Shown here: in pieces, positions 7,457-16,186 of the stretch | Layout of the letters: each line of letters opens with the position of its first letter | Numbering within the stretch: position 1 is the stretch's first letter | Assembly (NCBI GenBank): GCA_964369425.1 | Contig: CAYJGW010000028.1 | Location: 1-35,265 of the forward strand | Reading direction: 5' to 3' | Origin: CAUPWF01 sp964369425 | GTDB taxonomy: Bacteria > Bacillota > Clostridia > Lachnospirales > Lachnospiraceae | Length of the DNA: 35,265 nucleotides | Position numbers and translations under genes: made by a program | Notes under the pieces: generated by a model | Told to the model about the DNA's origin: nothing | What the model saw: the letters and a program-made list of their open reading frames with translations, nothing else | Database searches by the model: none

Positions 7457-10400
7457 CTACTTTCTGTAATCGTCATCAAAAAATCCTAGTTCTATCATTG
7501 CTCTAAAGAATTTTTTCATATAAGTCTGAGTTGTAATCGGCCATACAAATCCTTGTCGTAGTAGTGCTTGAGATGTAAACTCATTGATACTTTTAATCTG
7601 AATTACTCTCTTCCCATGCTCTTGATAAGCAATCAAAGAATTTAAATGCTTTGCTTTTTCTTTGTCTAACATCGCCAATTTATATTCTTCTACATATTCC
7701 TCTACTTCGCTTGGATTAATCCGTACTCCTTCTTCATTTAATGCCATTATAATATCCGAAATAAATACATCATGATCATTGTATGGATGAAACACCCTAG
7801 CTTCATTTGGCGTTTTTGCCAACAGCAATACCGCTTTTGCGGTATAATCAATCGGTGCAAATTCTGTAACGCCTCCCATGTCTCCATAAGGCACTTTCCC
7901 TATGATACTATATGCTCTAAGTCTCCCTAAGAAATTGTTGGTGTTAAAGTTTGCTTGAAACTCGCCGTCTTCTTCTCTAGCCATCAGGTTTCCAACTCGC
8001 ATAATCTTGCAGTTTAATCCTTTCGTTGCTGCTTCTAACGTATATCTTTCTGCTAAGAATTTACTATTTACATATTTATTGGATAGGTCCTGACCAAAGT
8101 ACAAATCTTGTTCTGTCAACATTTTCTTCTCAAGTTCCAAGTTGTCAATACTCATTCCACCTATACTAGTTGTAGATACTTGAATAAATGTACACCCTTT
8201 CTCTAGGCAAAAGTCCACACAGTGGGAAGTCCCTTTTACGTTCACATCCTCAATATCTGTGCCTGTCGAGAAATGTTTTACATTAGCTGCACAATTAAAG
8301 AATGTATCAATTGGAAATGCTTTTAATGCTTCAAACATCTTTGGATTGGTAATATCTCCATCTATTACCACAATTCTTCTGCCAAAAATCGATTCATAGC
8401 TTTCTGAAAAGTAATAGACTAACATGGATTTCATTCTTGACTCTGCTGAAATTTTCCCACCACGTACAACGCAATAAGCAATTCCCTTTTCATGCTCTAA
8501 AAACTCTTTTAATACATGTGCGCCTAAAAATCCTGTAGTACCTGTAATACAGACATTTCCAAGTTCTCTAGGTGTTCCTGTTCTAATTTCTTCTAGTGTA
8601 TTTCTTTCCAGTAATGCTTGAATTTTTTCATAATCATACTCTATGATTTCTTTTGTATTATCTTCTACTTCACATTCTCCTATATTAGCCAATTCCCTTG
8701 GAGTCGGATTTGCAAATACATCTCCGTAATTAAGCTCATATCCTGCTTTTCCTGCATCTATCGTAACTTGTGTCACTAACAGAGATGTTCCGCCTAAATC
8801 AAAGAAATTATCTGTTGCTCCTACTTTTTCTAACTGTAGAATATTTGCAAAAATCTCACAATACGCTTTCTCTTCTTTTGAGCTAGGCTCTACATATTCT
8901 CCTTGATCCATCAACTTCGCATCTGGCAAGACTTTGCGGTCGATTTTTCCATTTGGCGTCATCGGCATTTCTTCTAATTGAAGATATGCTGTCGGTACCA
9001 TGTAAAGGGTTAATGATTTCAGTAATTCTTTACGTAATCTTTCAGGTGTAATCTCTTCTGTGGCTGTGTAATAAGCACAAAGGTGCTCTGTCCGATTAAT
9101 TTTCCTCACCACAACAACAGCAGATTTTATTTCAGCTACCGCTCCCAATGTTTTTTCAATTTCTCCAAGTTCAATTCGAAGTCCTCTAAGTTTAATCTGC
9201 CCATCGTTTCTTCCAAGGATTTTTATTTCACCCTCACTAGTAAATTTGGCTAAATCTCCAGACTTATAATAGCGACTACCATTGTATTCAACAAACCGTT
9301 CTGCTGTCATATCCGGATTCCCAAAATACCCTCTTGATACACCGGTTCCACCAATCCAAAGTTCTCCTATCACTCCTTTCGGAAGTGGGTTTCCATGAAT
9401 GTCCATTACCTCTTCGACAACATTGTGCAGAGGGGCTCCCACTGTAATTTCATCACAGTCTAATATTTTCCCATTACTTGAAACCGTAATTTCTGTCGGT
9501 CCATATGTGTTGATTAGCGTAGCATCTGTTATCTTTCGCAATTTATTATATAACGCGGAAGGATACGCCTCTCCTCCTGCCATAATTACCTTACATTTTG
9601 AAAAGGCTTCTTGTATCTCTGGTAATTCCATGTATTGTAACATTCGAGACGGTGTAGCATTAAAAGCAGTTCCTTTTACTTCCTTAAATAGCTTTGCAAG
9701 AGCAATCGGATTTTTTGCCTCTTCATCATTTGCAAGGGTCAATGTAAGCCCATTCATCAAACTTGTAAACGCTTCTTTTAAGAACATATCAAAACTTACC
9801 GTTGTAACCGACACCATGTTGCACTCTCCCACTACTAGTGTACGAACATGAACATTACCTGGTTCATCTAAAATATAATTAATAATTCCCTCATGGGTTA
9901 GCATTACTCCTTTTGGCTTTCCTGTCGAGCCCGATGTGTAAATGATGTAGCAAAGATTGTTCCTATCTAACGTTATGTCTAGGTCTGTGTCTTCCTTACA
10001 CTGTAGAAGTTCGTATATATCTAGACCATGCTCAAAACTTCTTGTTCCATCTGTTATGATATATTTCGCACCACTATCTTCTAACACGTGTGCAATTCTC
10101 TCTTCTGGATAATCTGGATCTACAGGGATATAAGCACAACCCGCTTTCATAATTCCAAGCATACTAATCAGTATATTACTCGTTCTTGGAAGGATAAAAG
10201 CAATTCTTTCCTCTATTTCTACTCCTAATTTTTGTAATGCGTGAGCCACTTTATTTGCTTTTTTATTCAGCTCTGTATAGGTTAAGCTTTCTCCACTATT
10301 AATAAGTGCAGTCTTTCCTCCCCTTTCCTTTACAACTCTTTCAAACACATGATGCAGTGCTATTTCATTTGATTGATGAAGTTCATGATTAAACGCTCTA

Positions 10401-13400
10401 CTTTCATCTTCTTGCTTTTTCGTCAAAATGGAGAGTTGTGTAATCTCTTTCTCTTTTTTATCCATCAGCTTAATTGCCATCTCGCCAATACAATCACTCA
10501 AAGTATACATCAATTCTTCTGAGAATTTTAAGCGATCGTATTCCACATCTACATAAAAATACTCATTGTCCTCTTGTATACTAATATAAATCGGGAATTT
10601 TACATTACTAAACCCAATCTCTTTTGCAATGACTTCTTCGCTTTCAATTTCGTAGTGTGAAATCACTCCACCTTGATAAGCATAAAGGATTTGTGCGGTA
10701 AAGTTATAGTTTGCTGATACCTTCACATAAGAATATCCTTGATGTTTCAATGTATTGTCCATCTCTTCACGTACATGCTCTAGATACGCAGCACAACTTT
10801 TTTTCTCTGTTTGTATACGAATAGGTAATGTTTTCACCAACATTCCAAAGTTGTCTTGTACCTCAGCCCCATCTCTTCCATTTGTAATGGTAGCAACCCT
10901 TACATCATCTGTGGATGCAAACCTTCCAACCACCATTGACACCGCACCTAAAAATAGATTCGAAGCTCTGATTCCCTTCTCTTTCATGCCACTGATTATT
11001 GTCTTTTTATTCACTGCTGTTCGTATAGTCTGAGGCACTGGTATTCCCACTTCTTCTTTATCCGTTGGAATATACGTAGCCCCTTCACAATCAGAAAATC
11101 TATCTTCAAAAAATTTTGCTGCCTCTTTGTATGCAGCTGTATTTTCTACTGCCTCTTCTTTGAGTGCAAAATCAAAACTTGTAAATTTTTCTGCTTTAAC
11201 TTCTTCTCCTTTATATGTCGCTACAACATCCCTTAAAAAGATATCTAACGATCCACCATCAAAGATAATGTGATGCACATCAAATAACAAGAAAATTTCT
11301 CCTTCTACTTTACATAATTCTAAGTGAAATAGTGGACCTTCAAACAGATTAAATGGTTGAATAAATTCAATTTTCCTCGCTTCATACTGCTCTCTATCAT
11401 AAGTTGTAATCGGAATATCAACCGTTACCTTCTCTACCGGTAATTGCTTTACCTCTCTGTTTTTCATCACAAAATGTGTCATGATATAGCTATGCTTTTC
11501 CATCACCTTTACTATGCTATCTTTTAATATTTCTACAGATGCACTTCTTCCAAAATCAATCTCTAAAGGTATATTATAGGCTAATGATTCTGGTTCTTTC
11601 GAACAAGCAAAATAGACCCCTAACTGATTTTCTGTCAATGGGTATACCTCTCGTTTTTCATAGACCAGCTCTTTATACTCTTCTAATTCCCCTAACACAT
11701 TTGCAATCTTTTGAATTGTTTTTTCTTCCATTAATTTAAGAGTCGAAAGTTTCTTTCCTGTTGCTTCTGAAATAAGCGCTGCTGCTTTTATAGAAGAAAG
11801 TGAGTTGAGTCCTGCATAAAGCAAGTCTGTTGTCACTCCAAATGCTTCTGTTCCCAATATTTTGCTTACGATTTTATGTATTTTCATCTCTAAACCAGTA
11901 GATGGCTTTACAAGTTCCGCTTCCTTGACTGTGATTTCAGGAAGTGCTTTTCGATTTACCTTTCCATTCTGATTCAGTGGAATCTTTTCTAACTGCATGG
12001 AACCAGATGGTACCATATAGGATGGCAGTTTTTCCTCAATAAATCCATTCAGTTCCTCTATCTCAACTTGAGAATCTGCTGTAAAATATGCTACGATACG
12101 CTTTCCACCTGCTGGATTATCGATTGCAATGACCGTCGCATCCCTAACACCCTTAAATTCCCGTATTCTACCTTCGATTTCTGGTAATTCGATACGAAAT
12201 CCTCTGATCTTCACTTGAAAATCTTTTCTTCCTACAAAATCAATATCTCCAGACGGCAGATACCTTACCACATCCCCACTCTTATACATCGTTTTATAAT
12301 CTGGATGCTCACTATATGGATTCTCCACAAATTTATCTGCTGTTAAATCTGGTCTATTTAAGTATCCTTTGGACACCTGTCTTCCTGAGATACATAATTC
12401 TCCCGCAACACCTAGGGGCGCTAACCTACCATATTTATCTAAAACATATACCTTTGTATTATCTACTGGCTTTCCAACAGGTACCCTATCATAAAGTCGA
12501 TCCACTAAATATTGATTGCAAGCTACTGTACATTCCGTAGGACCATATAGATTATAAAAATGAAATTTTGGCGGTTCTATCGGCGTCAGTGTCTCTCCAC
12601 CTACCGAAAAAGCTTTTAATGACTGTGGCTCTTTCATCTCTACAAATTGTCTTCCTAGCTGTGTTGTCATAAATGCTACTGTAATTCCATTCTCCTCAAT
12701 GTATGTAGCCATCGCATTGATATCTAACCGCATCTCTTCTGGAATAATATGTAAAGTAGCTCCACTAATTAAGGTAGGGTACATATCCATCATGTTAGCA
12801 TCAAAACCAAAGCTTGCATAAGCCAACGTTTTTTCTCCTACTTTCAGGTTTCGCTCTCGCTTATAAAAATTTGTGAAATTCGATATGTTCTTATTGGTTA
12901 GCATCACCCCTTTTGGATTTCCTGTTGTTCCTGAGGTATACAATAATATGAATAAATCGTCTAATTTGGGGGCTAGATTCCAACTTTTTACTTCTTTTTT
13001 GCATGTCTCATCCCAAGTCAATTCTTCTAAAACCGCAATATCAATCCACTTCCCCTTATAATTAGGCATCTTTTCAAAAAGATCACTATGACCTATAACC
13101 GTATCTACTTTTGCATCTTGACACATATACTCCAGTCTATCTGTTGGGTACTCTGGATCAAGTGGTAGATACGCAGCCCCAGCTTTCATCGCTGCTATGG
13201 TACACACTGGAAGTAAAATGCTCCTATGAAGTATAATTCCAATGACAGTTCCTTCTGCCTTCCCTCTCTCTTTTATAAAATGCGATGCAAGAATATCTGT
13301 CTTTTCATCTAATTCTTTGTATGTAAGTTGCTCCCTATCGAATACGACAGCTACTTCTGTCGGATGTTGTTCTACCTGTTCCTTAAATAGCTCTAAGATT

Positions 13401-14188
13401 GTTTTTTCGTTATCTTCTGTGACTGTTTTACCCGAAAAGTCTTCCACTATTTTTCTTTTTTGTTCGCTCGGTAAATCTGTCACATCGTTTAGAACTAATT
13501 CCTCTTCCCACTTTGCATTCGCTTCCACACTTGTGCCAATTGCATTTATTGTCCACAAATATTGCTCCATAAAATTATGCATCACTTCTTTTTCATAAAG
13601 TTGATCTGAATACTTCAATGAAAATGCTAAAGTATCCTTATCTTCCATTACCTCAAACAAAATATCGATCAATACGTCTTTGACGATACCTTGCTCCTTT
13701 TGATTTAAAATATCCAGCTTTTGGGTATAGCGAAACAACAGATCAAAAATAGGCGCTTTTGATGCATTCGAATCTGGAGCTAGTACTTCTACAAGTTTAT
13801 CAAATGGATATGGTTTACTTTTCATCACTTGGCTAATCGTGTCTTTCACCTGATTAAAGTATTCCACAACTTGCATCGTTCCAACTGGTTTCATCGGAAT
13901 TGGTAATGGATTACAAAGATTTTCGCCTCCATTCATAACAGTGCCTACTACTACATCTTCTGCTCCACAATATTTTCCAATAATCAGACCCATACAACCT
14001 ACAAGAAAATCATAATTAGTAACACCTAATACTTTCCCCGCTTTGCTTATCTTATTCTTTGACAATTGTTTTATAATTTCACAGTTAGGTTCTGGAATCA
14101 CATCTGGTCTAATCGCTACTGTAGGCATATCATTTTCTGGCACACCGTCTTTGAATAAATCTAGTATCTCTTGATTTTTTATATTCAT
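7457..14188 (-). CDS. dimodular nonribosomal peptide synthetase with terminal reductase (partial C-A-T-C-A-T-R)
   Basis: A 2243-aa cytosolic NRPS. Approximate order from the chosen start: partial condensation lobe 20-240 without HHxxxDG; adenylation A1 255-755 (LYTSGTTGNPKG, NLYGPTE, YKSGD, NGKVNRK); carrier T1 765-835 with S796 in the unusual AGLNSL; condensation 850-1250 with an intact HHIIFDG (972-978); A2 1280-1755 (YTSGSTGKPKG, NTYGPTE, NGKIDRK); carrier T2 1775-1838 with S1802 in LGGTSL; and a thioester reductase from 1876 to the end with GTTGFLG (1883-1889) and YVNSK (Y2039, K2043). The reductase should release a dipeptide aldehyde with NAD(P)H. Similar synthetases (AusA of staphylococci, gut clostridial NRPSs) yield aldehydes that become pyrazinones. 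The ATG at 14188 has AGGAG 7-8 nt upstream; a frame 12 codons longer lacks one. No phosphopantetheinyl transferase is in the window. Confidence 0.92.
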   Translation of the reverse strand: MNIKNQEILDLFKDGVPENDMPTVAIRPDVIPEPNCEIIKQLSKNKISKAGKVLGVTNYDFLVGCMGLIIGKYCGAEDVVVGTVMNGGENLCNPLPIPMKPVGTMQVVEYFNQVKDTISQVMKSKPYPFDKLVEVLAPDSNASKAPIFDLLFRYTQKLDILNQKEQGIVKDVLIDILFEVMEDKDTLAFSLKYSDQLYEKEVMHNFMEQYLWTINAIGTSVEANAKWEEELVLNDVTDLPSEQKRKIVEDFSGKTVTEDNEKTILELFKEQVEQHPTEVAVVFDREQLTYKELDEKTDILASHFIKERGKAEGTVIGIILHRSILLPVCTIAAMKAGAAYLPLDPEYPTDRLEYMCQDAKVDTVIGHSDLFEKMPNYKGKWIDIAVLEELTWDETCKKEVKSWNLAPKLDDLFILLYTSGTTGNPKGVMLTNKNISNFTNFYKRERNLKVGEKTLAYASFGFDANMMDMYPTLISGATLHIIPEEMRLDINAMATYIEENGITVAFMTTQLGRQFVEMKEPQSLKAFSVGGETLTPIEPPKFHFYNLYGPTECTVACNQYLVDRLYDRVPVGKPVDNTKVYVLDKYGRLAPLGVAGELCISGRQVSKGYLNRPDLTADKFVENPYSEHPDYKTMYKSGDVVRYLPSGDIDFVGRKDFQVKIRGFRIELPEIEGRIREFKGVRDATVIAIDNPAGGKRIVAYFTADSQVEIEELNGFIEEKLPSYMVPSGSMQLEKIPLNQNGKVNRKALPEITVKEAELVKPSTGLEMKIHKIVSKILGTEAFGVTTDLLYAGLNSLSSIKAAALISEATGKKLSTLKLMEEKTIQKIANVLGELEEYKELVYEKREVYPLTENQLGVYFACSKEPESLAYNIPLEIDFGRSASVEILKDSIVKVMEKHSYIMTHFVMKNREVKQLPVEKVTVDIPITTYDREQYEARKIEFIQPFNLFEGPLFHLELCKVEGEIFLLFDVHHIIFDGGSLDIFLRDVVATYKGEEVKAEKFTSFDFALKEEAVENTAAYKEAAKFFEDRFSDCEGATYIPTDKEEVGIPVPQTIRTAVNKKTIISGMKEKGIRASNLFLGAVSMVVGRFASTDDVRVATITNGRDGAEVQDNFGMLVKTLPIRIQTEKKSCAAYLEHVREEMDNTLKHQGYSYVKVSANYNFTAQILYAYQGGVISHYEIESEEVIAKEIGFSNVKFPIYISIQEDNEYFYVDVEYDRLKFSEELMYTLSDCIGEMAIKLMDKKEKEITQLSILTKKQEDESRAFNHELHQSNEIALHHVFERVVKERGGKTALINSGESLTYTELNKKANKVAHALQKLGVEIEERIAFILPRTSNILISMLGIMKAGCAYIPVDPDYPEERIAHVLEDSGAKYIITDGTRSFEHGLDIYELLQCKEDTDLDITLDRNNLCYIIYTSGSTGKPKGVMLTHEGIINYILDEPGNVHVRTLVVGECNMVSVTTVSFDMFLKEAFTSLMNGLTLTLANDEEAKNPIALAKLFKEVKGTAFNATPSRMLQYMELPEIQEAFSKCKVIMAGGEAYPSALYNKLRKITDATLINTYGPTEITVSSNGKILDCDEITVGAPLHNVVEEVMDIHGNPLPKGVIGELWIGGTGVSRGYFGNPDMTAERFVEYNGSRYYKSGDLAKFTSEGEIKILGRNDGQIKLRGLRIELGEIEKTLGAVAEIKSAVVVVRKINRTEHLCAYYTATEEITPERLRKELLKSLTLYMVPTAYLQLEEMPMTPNGKIDRKVLPDAKLMDQGEYVEPSSKEEKAYCEIFANILQLEKVGATDNFFDLGGTSLLVTQVTIDAGKAGYELNYGDVFANPTPRELANIGECEVEDNTKEIIEYDYEKIQALLERNTLEEIRTGTPRELGNVCITGTTGFLGAHVLKEFLEHEKGIAYCVVRGGKISAESRMKSMLVYYFSESYESIFGRRIVVIDGDITNPKMFEALKAFPIDTFFNCAANVKHFSTGTDIEDVNVKGTSHCVDFCLEKGCTFIQVSTTSIGGMSIDNLELEKKMLTEQDLYFGQDLSNKYVNSKFLAERYTLEAATKGLNCKIMRVGNLMAREEDGEFQANFNTNNFLGRLRAYSIIGKVPYGDMGGVTEFAPIDYTAKAVLLLAKTPNEARVFHPYNDHDVFISDIIMALNEEGVRINPSEVEEYVEEYKLAMLDKEKAKHLNSLIAYQEHGKRVIQIKSINEFTSQALLRQGFVWPITTQTYMKKFFRAMIELGFFDDDYRK

Positions 14189-14226
14189 ATTATTTCTCCT
14201 CGTATAATTACTATTGCATCTCACAA

Positions 14227-14248
14227 AAAGTTTTACAACTTTATTCTA
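14227..14248 (-). promoter_or_regulatory. NRPS upstream region with short inverted repeat and weak -10
   Basis: The sequence between the NRPS start (14188) and the next gene holds a small inverted repeat, aaagtt-ttac-aacttt (14227-14242), about 40 bp before the ATG. Just upstream is a possible TAGAAT -10 (14243-14248) without a convincing -35. This is the only place an NRPS-MATE operon promoter could sit if it is not read through from upstream. Confidence 0.3.
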
Positions 14249-14307
14249 CAACAAACATACACATTTTGAAATGAAAAATCATGAAATTGTTTCTTGGAAT
14301 ATAAACT

Positions 14308-14345
14308 AAGAGGAAGCCGCCTATTAATCTTGGCAACTTCCTCTT
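14308..14345 (-). terminator. possible terminator after the DUF975/CmpB gene
   Basis: A 9-bp stem (14308-14316 with 14337-14345, aagaggaag/cttcctctt) lies 3 nt beyond the stop codon of the minus-strand membrane protein gene. The following minus-strand sequence (agtttatatt) is only a weak U-tract, so termination may be partial and the NRPS could receive read-through. Confidence 0.5.
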
Positions 14346-14348
14346 GTT

Positions 14349-16097
14349 TTATATTTCAAATTCTATATCCTCTATCTCAATTACAGCATGTGATCCTGCT
14401 GTAATTCCTTCACCTTCATTTGGATGCTTACTTGAATAAATCTGATCTGCAACAAAAAGCGTGATTAATATACATGAAATTGTAATCAAAACTTTATGAT
14501 TAATCTTTGTAATATAGTCATCTAGTAATGGAGCTAGTACATACACGATACCAATACCACCTAAACCAAATACAAGTAATCCTTCCCCACAGATTCTTCC
14601 ATGTAAATTGATAAAGTAACCACTGTAATCCCACCACTTTTTACCATCGTGTGTTATTTCAAGATAATATGCTGTAAAATATTCAACTATTCCACACAAA
14701 ACAACTGCAGAAAAGAACTGTATCCAAACTTTTTTACGTAATTTATTTAATAGTAATAGAATCATGACACCACCTGAGCCATAGATTGGCAACCAAGGAC
14801 CTTGCATAATCCCTCTATTTACAAACTTTCCATCATTTACCAAGTGTAATGCAACTTCCCATGACCATCCGATAAACGAGAAGATAAAGAACAGAAGCAC
14901 TACCGAAGGAATTGTATATTTTCTCATGTAGTTTACTGTTTCTTTTTTCGCATTTTTTGAACGCCCTGGAACAGTAAACAATCTTAACGGATACTCTTCC
15001 CCTGCCAAAATCTCTTCATACTCCTTAGCACCTGTCTCTTTAATAATTTCTAATTCTCGCTGTTCATCTGCTTGACTTCTATGCAATGTCAACCCTAAGA
15101 AATCCAACGCTTTTTCGTAGAATTTTTCTGGCTTCTTCACCTCTGTTTTCGATGCATGCAAGATAGCATAAACTTCCTCATACTTGCTTGCTAGTGTTAA
15201 CTCATCTGCTTTTTCATATAGATATTTATCATTTAGCAACTCTGCACCTGGAATATTATTCTCTTTTGCTAACGCTCGTAAATTCACGTAAAACTCTACA
15301 TATGTAGCGGCTCTATAAGCATTTGAGTAGAATAGCCCCGCCAGACCTAGTGTTATAAAATCTAGAATTGACCATCCCAAAAACGAAACTTGTATCACAA
15401 AACATTTCCACTTATATCCATACATCATTTTTCTTGATAATGTAATTGCCTCTTTTGCTGATAAAGTCGGGTTCTCTGCCAATATATACGGCACTAAAAA
15501 ATACGAGTAATATTTAATCATTCCTCCTATCAAAAAGACCAAATACCAAAGCACATGATACACATATTTTACAAACATCACTCGAGTCACATGTCCCCAC
15601 TCTTTTATGTAAAATAAAAACAAATATTTTTGAAGGGATACTTTTTTATAGATTCTACTTTCCAAAAATATTCTTCTCGAAATTACCTGGTAAATATTTC
15701 CAACAAATAACCACACTAAAAATGTTCCTAATAATGCCAGACCCACTAGTACGTATTGTGCTGCAACTTCCGAGCCTATTACATTTGATATTCCCCCTAC
15801 TATTGTGGCATTGATGGAACCTGATGTCACCTGTTTAATCACACTTGCAAACACACCGTTTGTACTTCCAAAGACACTAGCAGTACCATCTGCAATTTCG
15901 CTTGGTATACTAATTAGCGCCCTCACGTCTGCACCATCTGAACTCGTAAGAAATACCGCATCCGTAAACTCACTTCCAAGAAATGCCGCAAACAGACAGG
16001 TAACTATTAGAAACCAATAGTGTTCCTTAACGACTTTTCTCCCTTTTTGCTTAAGCGCTTTACTTCTAAGGGCATATTCTTGTACTTTCTTTTCCAC
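14349..16097 (-). CDS. DUF975-type membrane protein fused to a CmpB-like (ABC type IV) membrane domain
   Basis: A 582-aa integral membrane protein of unknown function. The N-terminal 300 residues resemble DUF975: a basic start (residues 8-25), several membrane segments, and the stretch ILAENPTLSAKEAITLSRKMM near 205-225 that is typical of that family. A charged linker of about 100 residues follows. Residues 390-540 resemble the putative ABC-transporter type IV / CmpB family, with FIFSFIGWSWEV, RGIMQGPWLPIYGSGG, ITHDGKKWWDYSGY and INLHGRICGEGLL-like patterns. The start codon is GTG (16095-16097) with AGGAGG 8 nt upstream. The gene has its own likely promoter and seems separate from the transporter operon upstream. 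A transport role is suggested only by family names; no partner ATPase is evident. Confidence 0.75.
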   Translation of the reverse strand: MEKKVQEYALRSKALKQKGRKVVKEHYWFLIVTCLFAAFLGSEFTDAVFLTSSDGADVRALISIPSEIADGTASVFGSTNGVFASVIKQVTSGSINATIVGGISNVIGSEVAAQYVLVGLALLGTFLVWLFVGNIYQVISRRIFLESRIYKKVSLQKYLFLFYIKEWGHVTRVMFVKYVYHVLWYLVFLIGGMIKYYSYFLVPYILAENPTLSAKEAITLSRKMMYGYKWKCFVIQVSFLGWSILDFITLGLAGLFYSNAYRAATYVEFYVNLRALAKENNIPGAELLNDKYLYEKADELTLASKYEEVYAILHASKTEVKKPEKFYEKALDFLGLTLHRSQADEQRELEIIKETGAKEYEEILAGEEYPLRLFTVPGRSKNAKKETVNYMRKYTIPSVVLLFFIFSFIGWSWEVALHLVNDGKFVNRGIMQGPWLPIYGSGGVMILLLLNKLRKKVWIQFFSAVVLCGIVEYFTAYYLEITHDGKKWWDYSGYFINLHGRICGEGLLVFGLGGIGIVYVLAPLLDDYITKINHKVLITISCILITLFVADQIYSSKHPNEGEGITAGSHAVIEIEDIEFEI

Positions 16098-16152
16098 GTA
16101 AAACTCCTCCTACTCTTTTATTATGATTGATTTTTTTCAAAAAGATAATGAA

Positions 16153-16181
16153 ATTTTAACATTTTTTTATAATTTTTACAA
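16153..16181 (-). promoter_or_regulatory. possible promoter of the DUF975/CmpB gene
   Basis: On the minus strand TTGTAA (16176-16181), a 17-bp spacer and TAAAAT (16153-16158) lie in the 89-bp gap after the transporter operon, about 55 bp upstream of the GTG start. The gap is very A/T-rich, so a chance match is possible. Confidence 0.45.
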
Positions 16182-16186
16182 GAATA

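Noticed and set aside
14189..14224. 12-codon longer start of the NRPS
   Set aside because: The extension includes the ribosome binding site (AGGAGAAATAAT) of the ATG at 14188 and encodes an unlikely RCNSNYTRRNN segment.
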